Source: Persicaria tinctoria (lineage: Eukaryota > Streptophyta > Magnoliopsida > Caryophyllales > Polygonaceae). From it: a stretch of 64,000 bases of DNA. Each line of letters starts with the position of its first letter. Position 1 is the first letter of the stretch. The position numbers and the translations under genes were made by a program. The notes below the pieces were generated by a model. It was not told the origin of the DNA. It did not search any database and saw nothing but the letters and a program-made list of their open reading frames with translations. The stretch is taken from the NCBI GenBank assembly GCA_037127255.1, contig JBANSL010000005.1, forward strand, positions 82,775,160 through 82,839,159. Direction: 5' to 3'. Positions 1 to 9,940 of the stretch are shown piece by piece.

Positions 1-636
1 ACTTCCATATCCGGAGCCATAACTACCACTTCCACCCCCTCCTCCGCCACCACCACCACCTCCACCTCCTGTGCCATAGCCACTTCCATATCCTGATCCA
101 TAGCCATAACCACCTCCATAGCCGGAGCCATAACTACCCCCTCCACCTCCACCCCCTCCGCCGCCGCCGCCTCCGCCACCACCCCCACCTCCCGTGCCAT
201 AACCACTTCCATATCCTGATCCATAGCCATAGCCACTTCCATAGCCGGAGCCATAACTACTCCCACCGCCTCCACCGCCACCACCTCCTCCCCCTGTTCC
301 ACTGCCACTTCTATATCCTGATCCATAGCCGTAACCACTTCCATACCCGGAGCCATAACTACCCGATCCACCTCCACCCCCGCCTCCACCACCACCACCA
401 CCACCACCACCACCACCACCACCACCACTTCCTAGTTCTTTAGTAACCTTTCCATAGCCCGATCCTGATCCATAACCACTTCCATATCCATAGCCACCTT
501 GTCCCTTTCCGCCACCACCACCCCCACCACCTCCACCACCACCACTAAGACTTAATGGCAATCTAGCTGCAATGCAGAGCTCCAAAAGGAGCAATGTTGA
601 CAATGCAAACCCTATAATCTTAGGGTCCCTGCCCAT
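1..636 (-). CDS. GRP1: secreted glycine-rich protein (C-terminus outside window)
   Basis: The frame is open from the ATG at 636 to the window edge (212 codons), so the 3' end lies outside. The first ~24 residues are a signal peptide with a Leu-rich core (LLLLELCIAA) and a likely cleavage after Ala-Ala, before RLPLS. The mature part alternates poly-Gly runs with YGSGYGSG modules. It also has a short charged insert, KVTKEL, near residue 62, not seen in the other seven copies. The start reads MGRDPKIIG where the paralogs have MAKHPKIIG, so residues 2-5 differ. Proteins of this type are generally structural or cell-wall-associated; that role is inferred. TATA box, leader and upstream box match the other copies. 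Confidence 0.9.
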   Translation of the reverse strand, partial: MGRDPKIIGFALSTLLLLELCIAARLPLSLSGGGGGGGGGGGGKGQGGYGYGSGYGSGSGYGKVTKELGSGGGGGGGGGGGGGGGGGGGGSGSYGSGYGSGYGYGSGYRSGSGTGGGGGGGGGGGSSYGSGYGSGYGYGSGYGSGYGTGGGGGGGGGGGGGGGGGGGSYGSGYGGGYGYGSGYGSGYGTGGGGGGGGGGGGGSGSYGSGYGS

Positions 637-748
637 CAATATATATTTCAATTTGTAGTTAACAAGGAACCAAAACACCTTGTTTATATATGCTTTTAAC
701 AATGTAGCAATTGATAACTTGCAATGCACATGGAGTCGAAACTATCCC

Positions 749-756
749 TTTATATA
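749..756 (-). promoter_or_regulatory. TATA box of GRP1
   Basis: TATATAAA on the minus strand, 113 nt upstream of the GRP1 ATG, in the same CCTNTATATAAAGG context as in the other GRP genes. Confidence 0.75.
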
Positions 757-842
757 GAGGAAGCTATCCGTGTATCGATCAAACTTCTCTTCTTTTGAAT
801 ATGCATATATGCAACTTTGCTTGCTAATTAACTATGGCCTGT

Positions 843-880
843 GGGCATTGTACTGTTTTACACTTCAAAATCTTGGTGCC
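843..880 (-). promoter_or_regulatory. Conserved GRP upstream box, copy 1
   Basis: On the minus strand this reads GGCACCAAG, then TTTTGAAGTG, then AAAACAGTAC and a CCCA end. The same ~38-bp block is upstream of all eight GRP genes and of the orphan promoter. Homology with GRP2, GRP3 and the orphan copy continues upstream to about 1320. Confidence 0.6.
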
Positions 881-1389
881 TTATCTACCTAATACACGTA
901 ACATATATAGGGTTTTCCTACAGTAACTAATTTGAATATATATTTGATTGTCCACAATATTTGACTTTCCATAGGGGAACAATAAATGATATTAATTATC
1001 ATGGAATCCAAATTATTACATGGATTTTGCCATTTTGGAGTGTACTTGTCGATTCCCTTCATCAAGCACATAGATTGAAATTTTTCATCGTACGCTATTA
1101 ATCATCCATCTGGTTGACATTTTGTGTAACAACTCTGAAATATTTTTGTAACAACTACGGACTACCTACTAATTGGAAAAATTGGACTGGTATCCAATTT
1201 AATATCAAGGTAAGGGTGATACATATATAGTAATGTATATTGTATATATAATGCCCGGTGTTTATATTATATGAATGGTGAATATCTTTGACCCCCTCAA
1301 AGCAAATATGATAAAGTAGTACCTAATAAAAATATAACCCATACTATGGGGCATTAGATACAATAATGACCCAAATCTTTTTAAAAGTG

Positions 1390-1610
1390 CTCCCTCCGAT
1401 AAAAAAAAATATAAGAAATTTGACTTTCAACGCATATTTTAAGAAATTAAAAACTATATAAAATATTTATTATTTTTTAAAAACTAATACTTGTAATAAA
1501 TATTAAATTTATTTTTTAAAAATTAATTAAAAGTTAATATTTTATATAGTTTTTAGCTCCTTAAAATATGTGTTAAATAGTAAAAATCTTACATTTTAAA
1601 TTAGAGGGAG
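1390..1610. mobile_element. Stowaway-type MITE
   Basis: The left end CTCCCTCCG and right end GAGGGAG (followed by TA) are inverted. The AT-rich interior contains paired segments such as TAAAATATTTATT and its complement. About 220 bp and non-coding. The left TA target duplication is not intact. Confidence 0.6.
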
Positions 1611-3057
1611 TACTTTGTTAATAATTCTTACAAGTATTTTCATTAAATTTATGTCATAGAACTTATAGCAGTAATAAAAGATTATTTTTTTTCCCATAAT
1701 TTTATAGACAAAATTATTTTGTTTTGATTGTACAAATTTGTTCTTTTTAATTTATCATATCAAACATTATCATATATTTTTCAGAAAGTAATAAATTTTT
1801 AAAAATAATTTTATTTTACAATATAAGGTCATTTTAAACCATGCCAAAAGTTATCATTTTATTTAAAATAAATAAACTTATATTATGAACGCACAATCAA
1901 TTTATTTCTCTTTTAGATCAAATTAAGAAAAATATATTTTTATATATTAAATTTTTCATACATTCTTTAATATAAACTATATGAAAATATTTTAAGAATT
2001 ATTAACAATGTGTTTTTTCACATATTTGGGTCATTGTTTGAAAACTCCAGACCCCAGGGTATGAATGTACGCTGGGACTCATGACCGGTCAGGGTCATAT
2101 GCATGTACGCTCATCCCCGATTATGAAGATCGGCTTCTCATGTTTCCTTGAACCCTTATCTTCATCGATCAAGACATGTTTAATCATCTCTAAAGCATCT
2201 TAACACATTAAATCGTTTGCTGGTTCTACTGCCTTCAGTTCATTTTCTACTCCTTATATATCAATGTAAGATTTCCTCTCTTTATTGATCAAAAGTAGAA
2301 ATTTCAGGTACTTAATTACTTCGAATTTGATTTCGCAATGAATCCTATGAGCGCATAGTACCTTATATATCAATTTAAGGTTTCCTCTCTTTATTGATCA
2401 AAAGTAGGTGTTCACTGTTCTTTGAGTGCAAATGGAATGATGTAATGAGCCAGATGACCGCTCTTTATTTACCAAATCAAGGCAAGGAATGATGTAATGC
2501 ATGAGGAGCCAAATCCTATGTCCCGAGGGCTTTCTTCCCCATCCCCTCCCCCATCCTCTTATCACACATCCCTATTTAAAATAAAGTAAAATAAAATAAA
2601 ATTAAAATTAAATAGTAAAAGAAAAATAAAATAAAGAAGTTTGTGATTAGGGAGAGCGAAAGATGACAAATACGGAGATATACGATTTTGACTTGTTTTA
2701 ATGAGCATGTTTTGATTTCTGAGTTATAATGCATGATGCGTCTTTTAAGTTATACATCTGTGACTTAAGAGGGGCAGAGTGTAATGTATGTAGTAAAATA
2801 CGTGGGTAGAAACCCTTTTAAGTTATTCAACTTACCATATTTGTAATAATTTTTAGGAGGGCAAATCAATTGAGGGAATTGAACTAGATAGCTTACCATT
2901 TATTTATTTATTTTTTGGTAGAGAATCATAGATAGCTTACCATTTATAGGTATAATCTAAAATTTAAAAAATTGAAAGACTGGAAGAGAATTCAAGAGAT
3001 TTGATCAAACTGGAAAGAAAAGCAAACATAAATATGACATTGTGTGAATACAAAATA
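1611..3057. other. Gene-free AT-rich spacer between GRP1 and GRP2
   Basis: No convincing coding frame. It holds a direct repeat of about 47 bp (2252-2298 and 2361-2407, both ending TTATTGATCAAAAGTAG). It also holds a pyrimidine-rich then AAATAAAA-rich patch at about 2520-2640, resembling the MITE-like units at 5088 and 63120. Confidence 0.5.
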
Positions 3058-3127
3058 TGCAACAAGGATTCACTCATATATATTGTGTTTTAGGTGAAAT
3101 GAGTGAACTTATATATAGTTTGTTGCA
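3058..3127 (-). promoter_or_regulatory. 3'UTR inverted repeat (hairpin) of GRP2
   Basis: In RNA sense the outer arms are TGCAACAA and TTGTTGCA (8 bp) and the inner arms TTCACTCAT and ATGAGTGAA (9 bp), around a ~21-nt AT-rich loop. It lies about 90-160 nt past the stop codon, next to AATAAATTGC. The same arms recur downstream of GRP6 and, with a compensatory change, GRP8. Confidence 0.6.
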
Positions 3128-3214
3128 ATTTATTAAGAAACGTACACTTGATATTATTATACTTATCTTCATAACTAGCTAGCAAGGAAGAAGCTTATTA
3201 TAGACTTGTGGGCT

Positions 3215-4249
3215 TCAACCTCTTCCGCCACCATACCCACTTCCATAGCCCGAGCCATAGCCATAACCACTTCCTGAACCAGACCCACCACCACCGCCGC
3301 CACCACCGCCACCTCCTCCACCGCCTCCGGAGCCACGACCACCACTTCCGTATCCTGATCCTGAGCCGTAACCACTTCCATAGCCAGAGCCATAGCCGCC
3401 TTGTCCACCTCCACCACCACCTCCGCCACCTCCTCCGCCTCCTCCACCTCCTCTTCCGTATCCTGATCCAGAGCCATATCCACTTCCATATCCAGATCCA
3501 TAACCACCTTGTCCACCTCCACCACCACCACCTCCGCCACCTCCTCCGCCACCACGACCACTTCCATATCCTGATCCTGACCCGTAACCACTTCCATAGC
3601 CAGAACCATAACCGCCATGTCCACCACCACCACCTCCGCCACCTCCTCCACCACCCCCTCCACCTGCTCCGATGCCTCGACCACTTCCATAGCCTGATCC
3701 TGATCCATATCCACTTCCATATCCTGAGCCATATCGCCCACTTCCACCACCTCCACCACCACCACCTCCTCCTCCTCCTCCACCACTGCTTCCGTATCCA
3801 CGACCACTTCCATATCCAGACCCGGAACCATATCCACTACCATAACCAGAACCCCCATGTCCACCACCACCTCCTCCACCTCCACCCCCTCCTCCACCAC
3901 CTCCCATACCTCCACCTAGACCACTTCCACCTCCATGCCCATATCCGGATCCATAGCCAGATCCATACCCTCCATGCCCACTACCACCTCCTCCTCCACC
4001 TCCACCACCGCCACCTCCGCCTCCACTACCATACCCCTTTTTGCCACCATATCCTACTCCACTTCCTGACCCATACCCCGAACCATGCCCATAGCCACCT
4101 TTCCCACCTCCACCTCCACCTCCACCACCCCCTCCTCCACCGCCTCCACCATAACCATCGAAGCTTAATGGCAATCTAGCCGCAACACAGAGCTCCAAAA
4201 GGAGCAATGCCGACAAAACAAACCCTATAATCTTAGGGTGCTTTGCCAT
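3215..4249 (-). CDS. GRP2: secreted glycine-rich protein, 344 aa
   Basis: Single-exon gene. Residues 1-24 form the family signal peptide (MAKHPKIIG start, VAA cleavage context), followed by RLPLSFDGYGG. The mature chain has about eight poly-Gly runs of 12-16 residues, several ended by HGG or QGG, separated by modules such as YGSGYGSGSGYGSG. This Tyr/Gly composition is typical of secreted GRPs that can be cross-linked in walls or mucilage; the role is inferred. It is the longest copy. The end is GYGGGRG followed by TGA, where most paralogs continue to Gly-Ser-Pro, so a GGA-to-TGA change has probably removed three residues. TATA box at 4357-4364; 3' hairpin at 3058-3127. Confidence 0.92.
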   Translation of the reverse strand: MAKHPKIIGFVLSALLLLELCVAARLPLSFDGYGGGGGGGGGGGGGGGGKGGYGHGSGYGSGSGVGYGGKKGYGSGGGGGGGGGGGGGGSGHGGYGSGYGSGYGHGGGSGLGGGMGGGGGGGGGGGGGGGHGGSGYGSGYGSGSGYGSGRGYGSSGGGGGGGGGGGGGGSGRYGSGYGSGYGSGSGYGSGRGIGAGGGGGGGGGGGGGGGHGGYGSGYGSGYGSGSGYGSGRGGGGGGGGGGGGGGQGGYGSGYGSGYGSGSGYGRGGGGGGGGGGGGGGGGQGGYGSGYGSGYGSGSGYGSGGRGSGGGGGGGGGGGGGGGSGSGSGYGYGSGYGSGYGGGRG

Positions 4250-4356
4250 TTTTATTTTGTTAAGAAGGAACCAAGAATCGTGTATTTATGTATATGTTTT
4301 GAACTAATAATGTAGCAATTGATAAGTTGTGATGTAAATGGTGTCGAGACAACCCC

Positions 4357-4364
4357 TTTATATA
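4357..4364 (-). promoter_or_regulatory. TATA box of GRP2
   Basis: CCTATATAAAGGGG context on the minus strand, 108 nt upstream of the ATG. The conserved leader ACATCACAACTTAT lies ~25 nt further downstream and probably marks the transcript start. Confidence 0.78.
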
Positions 4365-4470
4365 GGAAATTAACTAGGAAAGTATCCGTGGATGGATCGA
4401 ATTTCTAATCTTATTTTGAATTGAATATGCATGCAATTTTGCTTGAGAATTAATAATTATAATGGCCAAT

Positions 4471-4509
4471 GGGAATTGAACTGTTTTATACTTCAAAACC
4501 TTGGTGCCC
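4471..4509 (-). promoter_or_regulatory. Conserved GRP upstream box, copy 2
   Basis: Minus strand: GGGCACCAAGG, TTTTGAAGTATAAAACAG, then TTCAATTCCC. The GRP2 version keeps the whole central core. About 105 bp upstream of the TATA box. Confidence 0.6.
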
Positions 4510-4860
4510 TACCTAATAGGATTTTCTTTTGTTAATTAACTAATTTAATTATTGTTCACTAAACTTGACTTTGGAAACACTCAAACACGTACTGACGATC
4601 AAAGTAATTAGCAAGGAATCATGCATATTAATTAGATGGATTTGGTGTGGAATTGTCAATTCCCTTCAGCATGCACATAGTTTGAAATATTTCACCGTAC
4701 GTAAGCTATTAATCTTTGATCTGTTTAACATTTTGTGTACCAAGTCTAAGATCTTGTGTAACAACTACGGAATACCAACTAATACAATGCATAAATATAT
4801 TTTATAGTCACTACGGTGTCTATTAATTAAAACGAGTACAATTACTACGCCATGACGCAG
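4510..4860. other. Distal GRP2 upstream region
   Basis: No gene. Blocks such as TGGATTTGGTGTGGAATTG and the GCATGCACATAG...TTGAAATATTTCACCGTACG segment are shared in order with the distal upstream regions of GRP1, GRP3 and the orphan promoter. They look like an old duplicated promoter-proximal unit. Confidence 0.5.
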
Positions 4861-5075
4861 TTTTTTGCCAATGACACTCTTTCCGATATCAATCGGGTGT
4901 ACTAAACCGGATGTTGATTGATCGGTCCAAGCTCACCTGCAATCAGTAATCACTGTCAAACACATGGGAACAAAAGGCTTAACTCCCGCTGTTACATTGA
5001 TAGATGTGCTTTATGTACCTCAGTTCAAGCAAAATCTTTTTCTATCTCGAAATTCCTCCTTGACTCCTCTAAGAT
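4861..5075 (+). pseudogene. Ty1/copia gag end and protease-region fragment, copy 1
   Basis: Frame fragments read ANDTLSDINRVYQTG (the end of copia gag) and, after stops, LTPAVTLIDVLYVPQF (the segment before the copia integrase core). No open frame or LTR remains. The same block, with few differences, is at 8205-8760. Confidence 0.65.
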
Positions 5076-5087
5076 TGATCGGATGGG

Positions 5088-5254
5088 ATCACCTGTCTCA
5101 TTAAGGGACAGGTCCCTGAATTTCCCTCCCCCATCCCCCAAAATATAGAAAAATAAAAAATAATTAAAATGTGGGGAAAAAAAAAGAAAATAATGAAGGG
5201 GTGGAGATTTGTGAGGAGGGATAGGAAGACAAGAAAAAAATTGTGACAGGTGAT
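5088..5254. mobile_element. Small MITE-like unit, copy 1
   Basis: Inverted ends ATCACCTGTC and GACAGGTGAT enclose a pyrimidine-rich block, an AAAATAAAAAATAATT core and a purine-rich block, 167 bp. It is shared with 8782-8953 as part of a larger duplicated segment. No clear target duplication. Confidence 0.4.
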
Positions 5255-5283
5255 TTTCACCGAAGATTGATGTATTTTATGCT

Positions 5284-7990
5284 TAAGCTTTTGCTTGTCC
5301 TCAAGTAATGAAAAAAAAAAGAAAGAATTAATCATCCCACAAATAAGATATTCATACTATAGTTTTAGAAAAGCAACATCAAGCAATAGGAGAAATGAAT
5401 GAGAGAACAAATATCCTAGCGAATATATGAGCGATCCAATAGTAAAGAAAAATTTAATCCAACCTCATCGGGATAATGTGTTTCACTCAAGCTCTTATGT
5501 GTTTAGTCTTTAAAGTCTAACTCTCAACTCAATCCAAAATGCTCTATACACCGTGAAAGTTATCACTTGCAAAGAACATCACGAGGACTTTTATAGGGTT
5601 GTAATGGGGCTTTGGTAGGAACATGAGGCATGAGAAATATTTAGGCTTGTGGTGCTAAAAATCCGGGAAAAAGGAACAACAACCAACAATTCCAATAACA
5701 TAAACTCCAATACACATCAATAAGCACTCTTCGATTTCAATAGCCATACAACTCATGCATTTTTTTTTTCATTATGATGACTTCTTTTCTTTTCTTTTAT
5801 GCTTACTTTTGCCCTAGGTGAATTTTATCCTCCCTAGATCCAAGCTTACTAGACTTTTACTCCTAAATGAATTTTATCCTCCTTAGGCCCCTAGTAATAA
5901 GTCATCTCTATTATGTAAGAAGGGTTACCTTATTTCGGCTATGCCTCTCACAATGCACAACCATACATACATCATCTCCATCAAAGCAACTCCAACATAT
6001 AGATTTTTCACCAATTCTCCTCCTAATTCCTGGATGGGGTCAAGCTAATCATTGGCTATGATATATTTTTGTGGAGCTATAAAAAAAAGGCTTTAAGGCT
6101 CAGATGGGCTTCAAGCAAAGGATAATGCAAAGGGTAGATAAGGTATAATATGGCTAAAGAAAACATGCCTCAATCATTTGAAATTCACAAGCAACAAACA
6201 TGTGCAATACATTCATGAAAAACAAGCATATGAAGAGTATAATCACACAATAAAAGCAAAAGGAAATAATATGTAAAGTCCCTATAAGGCCAAAATCAAA
6301 CTCACAAGGGTTATGTTTTTTTTTAGATTTCAATTAAACCTCAACTATGAATCATACTTGCTCAATTATATTCTCAAATCATGCTCCAAAAATCATTTTC
6401 AAGCAATTAAATCAAATCATGGGATTTATGCAATAAGATCATAAAAATAAATTAGAGGAAAAACTAAACCAAGATGTGTATCTTTAATAACACCTAAATG
6501 CAATGCATGATATTTTTGTGATTTTTAAAAAAATGTGATATATGAGTAAAAATAAATATGAAACCATAAATAAACATGATAACATAAGTAAACATGATAT
6601 GCAAATTTTATCTATATGCAATGCAATCCCTCCCCCACACTTAAACCTTTCATTGTCCTCAATGAAACATAAAAGAAAAAAAAAACATAGAGGAAGAGAT
6701 GAATGAAATACTCACAATGTGGTGGATGGGTCTCTATAGGTCGGATCTGAGCATTGCGGCGGGTTAAAGGCGGCGACCTTTCCTGAAAGGTTAGTCTATT
6801 CAAAAACTAAAAGCAACTATCTAATGCCTAATAGAAAACCTAATTTATTGAAAAGAAAACTAGCTAACTAGGAATTGAAATCACTAAAACTTACCTCGGG
6901 TTGCCTCTCGAGAAGCGCCTTTCTATAATGTCATTGGCTTGACTTATTCTCAATCTCAAGACCTTACCAATCAGACATCGTCAAGGCCCTCAGTAGCCTA
7001 TCATATTCCTGTGCACACATCTTACAAGGCACATCATAGCACAATAAATTGAAAGTATAAAATGTGGAAATCAAGAACCCTTTCAATCTATCAAAGAGTC
7101 TAGCATGACTCTCTGCAGAAGGAATATGATACCACCAACACAGTTCCGCTGGTGGCTTCTCAAAATAGCAATCAAAATGATAAACATAATCACCATTACC
7201 TTCAAAATTGCAAAAGTTTACCTTTATTACTTCTTGAGCCTCAGCTGATGGCTCTAGACCTGGTTCATCAATGGGTGAGCTAAGAATGGATGTGTCAGAT
7301 GGAGTTGGAACCAAAACACATGAAAAACCTCATGCGACGAGTCATGAGATTCCAAGTTAGGAAGCACTAGACCATCTCCTCCATCATCTAAGAAACTATC
7401 GTTGTCTGCAACCAATTCCTCCTCATTCGGCATGTCATTGTCATGTTGAAACCGCATAGGAGGGAATGAACTAAGTGTAATGACTTCGATAGGATCTCAA
7501 GGGGTGGTGGGGTGGGTTTCTCAAAATCAAGAGAAGAAGACGTCGATGGGGGCTCATTAGTAGCAGTGCGGCGGTCGCCGCCCTCCTACGGCGGTTGCCG
7601 CTCCTTAGAATTTTCACCCCCCATTAGGACTTCAACTCCTTCTTCTAAGCCCCTTTCTTTTTCACCTTTTGCACTTAAAATTTGAATGAGTTTGTTCATC
7701 TGATTCTCCAAGTTCTTACGGCTCTCAGCTTGCTCTTGCAACACTTGTGTAAGGCTATGGAATGGATCCTCCAGGTATGCAACACTTGTTCATCTGAATC
7801 CATACAAGCATCACAATAATATAAAAAACTCTAGCTATAGAGAGATCTTACTCTCACTCTCCAGGGGTTTTACACAGTTCTAGCCATAACACCTCCGTGT
7901 TATGTGTTCTGCGCAGTTCTTGCTAGCATATAGAAATCATTTGTGTCTTATTATTCATTCTCTTAATTTCTCTTTAACGATATTCACTCG
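5284..7990 (-). other. Retroelement-derived region, possibly Tat/Ogre-like gypsy, minus strand
   Basis: No intact gene. On the minus strand two motifs resemble the 3' non-coding part of Tat/Ogre-type gypsy elements: CTTGAGGACAAGCAAAAGCTT near 5287-5307, and CATTGAGGACAATGAAAGG followed by AAGTGTGGGGGAGG at 6625-6666. Minus-strand frames at 6964-7314 and 7254-7457 (DCYFEKPPAELCWWYHIPS; many acidic residues) look protein-like but are not recognised. From about 7800 to 7990 the sequence resembles an LTR end. This is family resemblance, not a proven element. Confidence 0.35.
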
Positions 7991-8049
7991 TAGAAATTCA
8001 TAACAGATGCTTACTTCGCCGGTCTTCAACACCTATGAGACTAGTTAAA

Positions 8050-8760
8050 TACTTATGTTCTGCCATTGTTTTGTGAATGTAGCGGTTGCACGTCCACTCT
8101 GAGTTCCAAGTTATAAAAGAGAAGGGATCGAGGAGGAATTCGGTCACCAATTCCTCATGGGTCTGGATGCAACCATGTATATATGGTACTATGCGTTCAA
8201 TGATTTTTGCCAATGACACTCTTTCCGATATCAATCGGGTGTACTAAACCGGATGTTGATTGATCGGTCCAAGCTCACCTGCAATCAGTAATCACTGTCA
8301 ACACATGGGAACAAAAAGCTTAACTCCCGTTGTTACATTGATAGATGTGCTTTATGTACCTCAGTCCTCAGACCATCCACATTGGGAGTTTCTTAAGGAT
8401 TTTTAAGACAAAAATAATAATTAAATAAAGGGAGGATGGATGAATAGTTTAAGAAATGATGATAGTTTCTTATATAGCAACTCAACAACAAACTCAAGAA
8501 ACCCAAAAAGAGGTGATGGTGGAGAGTGAGAAGAGGAGAGAGAGGAAAAAATAGTGGGGTTATTCAATTAATTTAATTGTTAAATTAAATAAGTATAGTA
8601 TTAAAATGAGTTGTATGGATGTGAGTTGAAAATAGAGTTGAGTTTTGAGGGAGAGAGAAAATGATAAAAGGATATTTAAGAAATTGTAAAAACCGAAACC
8701 AATACGGATGCTCTCAGTTCAACCAAAATCTTTTTCTATCTCGAAATTCCTCCTTGACTC
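8050..8760 (+). pseudogene. Ty1/copia gag and protease-region fragment, copy 2
   Basis: Plus-strand pieces match copia gag (HQFLMGLDATMYI near 8150-8180, then ANDTLSDINRVYQTG) and then the VTLIDVLYVPQ segment near 8335-8361. Frames shift between pieces and stops are present. The block is interrupted by a MITE at 8370-8714, after which it resumes. Copy 1 at 4861 lacks that MITE and serves as the empty site. Confidence 0.65.
8370..8714. mobile_element. MITE inside the copia fragment
   Basis: Inverted ends AGACCATCCACATTGG and (reverse complement of the right end) AGAGCATCCGTATTGG flank about 345 bp of non-coding DNA. Comparison with the uninterrupted copy at 4861-5283 confirms the insertion. 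CTCAG occurs at both junctions, but the exact target duplication is ambiguous. Confidence 0.7.
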
Positions 8761-8781
8761 CTCTAAGATTGATCGGATGGG

Positions 8782-8953
8782 ATCACCTGTCTCATAAGGG
8801 ATAGGCCCCCTGAATTTTCCTCCCTCATCCCCCAAAATAAAGAAAAATAAAATATAATTAAAATGTGGGGAAAAAAAGAAAATAATGAAGGGGTGGAGAT
8901 TTGTGACTTGTAAGGAGGGATAGGGAGACAGGAAAAAAATTGTGACAGGTGAT
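8782..8953. mobile_element. Small MITE-like unit, copy 2
   Basis: Same inverted ends and core as 5088-5254. The duplicated segment ends with TTTTATGCTT at 8982, as copy 1 does at 5283. Confidence 0.4.
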
Positions 8954-8982
8954 TTTCACCAAAGATTGATGTATTTTATGCT

Positions 8983-9870
8983 TCTATAGGTGTTACTTCT
9001 AGGACCTTAGGGAGGTTCTTGGATATATTAGGACACGAAGTAAGAAGGCTATTTAAATTGCACAAAAAGTATACAAGGATAAGAATCAGGAAAATACTGT
9101 TGCTGTTGTTATTATTAACTGAAATTTCGCTAGGTACGTACCCCTGAGGCATTGCTTTTTTCGTGGGGTGTACAAAAGATTCACTAATTTCGTCCGGTAC
9201 CCCGGAGGTATGTATAAAATTCGCCCCATACCCCTGCTCAGTTAAAACTAACGGCCATTAATCCCCCCCCCCCCTTCCGTTTGTTTTTTTTCGAAGTCGT
9301 GTAAGAGAAACGAAGAAACGAGAGGAGAGGTCGACTGGAGGAGAAGGCATTGGTGGCAACCAAGAGAACCCACACAAGGCAGCCGCCGGAGACGCCGAAA
9401 GAAGTATTGTATCTAATATTAACCCTTATCAAAGAAAGTCTATTGAATCTCCGTTGAACTTTGCAATAACAGAGAGCATGTTTGTGCTTGAAAGAAGCAA
9501 ATTAAAGGAGAAAAAAAAAAACATCAGGATCATTTTTGTTATTAAGGAAAATTTCCCTTCCTAGTATATAAGTCTATTTCTTTCATTTTATAAAGAAAAT
9601 TATCATGCTTAATCAAAACTCGAAACACATATTAGTATGGCATCCAAGAAATACTTAGAGAAACACAGTAAGTTCCAAGGAAACCGGTGTCCACTACATA
9701 TGGTGGTGACTGGTGATTATACATCTTTGAAATACAAGTTGCTATTATGATCAAAAGAAAAGTTAGTATATGCCAAGCCTTGTTGCATTTACATAAAAAC
9801 AGTAGACGAAGCCAAAAACAGGAAAGCAGAGCTATGGAAGCAAAGTCAATTCTACTGTTTGTTTTATTTG
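8983..9870. other. Gene-free repeat-like spacer
   Basis: No coding frame supported. At 9120-9270 there is a run of phrases of the type TACCCCTGAGG, TACCCCGGAGG and CATACCCCTG, plus a poly-C tract, resembling the end of a non-autonomous transposon whose other end was not found. The rest is AT-rich. Confidence 0.35.
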
Positions 9871-9940
9871 AACCTATGTGGGAGTTGAACCTGCATCTTT
9901 GTGCTCATGCATAGTGCTCTATCATTTGAGCTAATAGGTT
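9871..9940 (-). pseudogene. tRNA-like sequence (tRNA relic or SINE head)
   Basis: The minus strand has an A-box-like TTAGCTCAAATGATAGAGC, a B-box-like GGTTCAACTCC and a perfect 7-bp acceptor-type stem AACCTAT/ATAGGTT. The T stem has mismatches and the anticodon loop cannot be read as a normal one, so it is not called a working tRNA. No SINE body or poly(A) tail follows. Confidence 0.45.

Noticed and set aside
3175..3915. Val/Glu/Met-rich frames overlapping GRP genes in another phase (MEVW..., also at 11857, 15826, 39329, 48549, 53481, 61466)
   Set aside because: Frame-shifted readings of the same GGN repeats. The real frame has the signal peptide and the conserved start.
3208..4179. Long His/Leu-rich frames on the strand opposite GRP2, and similar ones opposite GRP3, GRP6 and GRP8
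   Set aside because: They are the complement of GGN/TAT/TCN codons in the glycine repeats, which yields almost no stops. They have no promoter or homology and exist only where a GRP gene lies beneath.
9871..9940. Functional tRNA gene
   Set aside because: Acceptor stem and boxes are present, but the T stem has mismatches and the anticodon loop is not standard; kept only as a tRNA-like relic.
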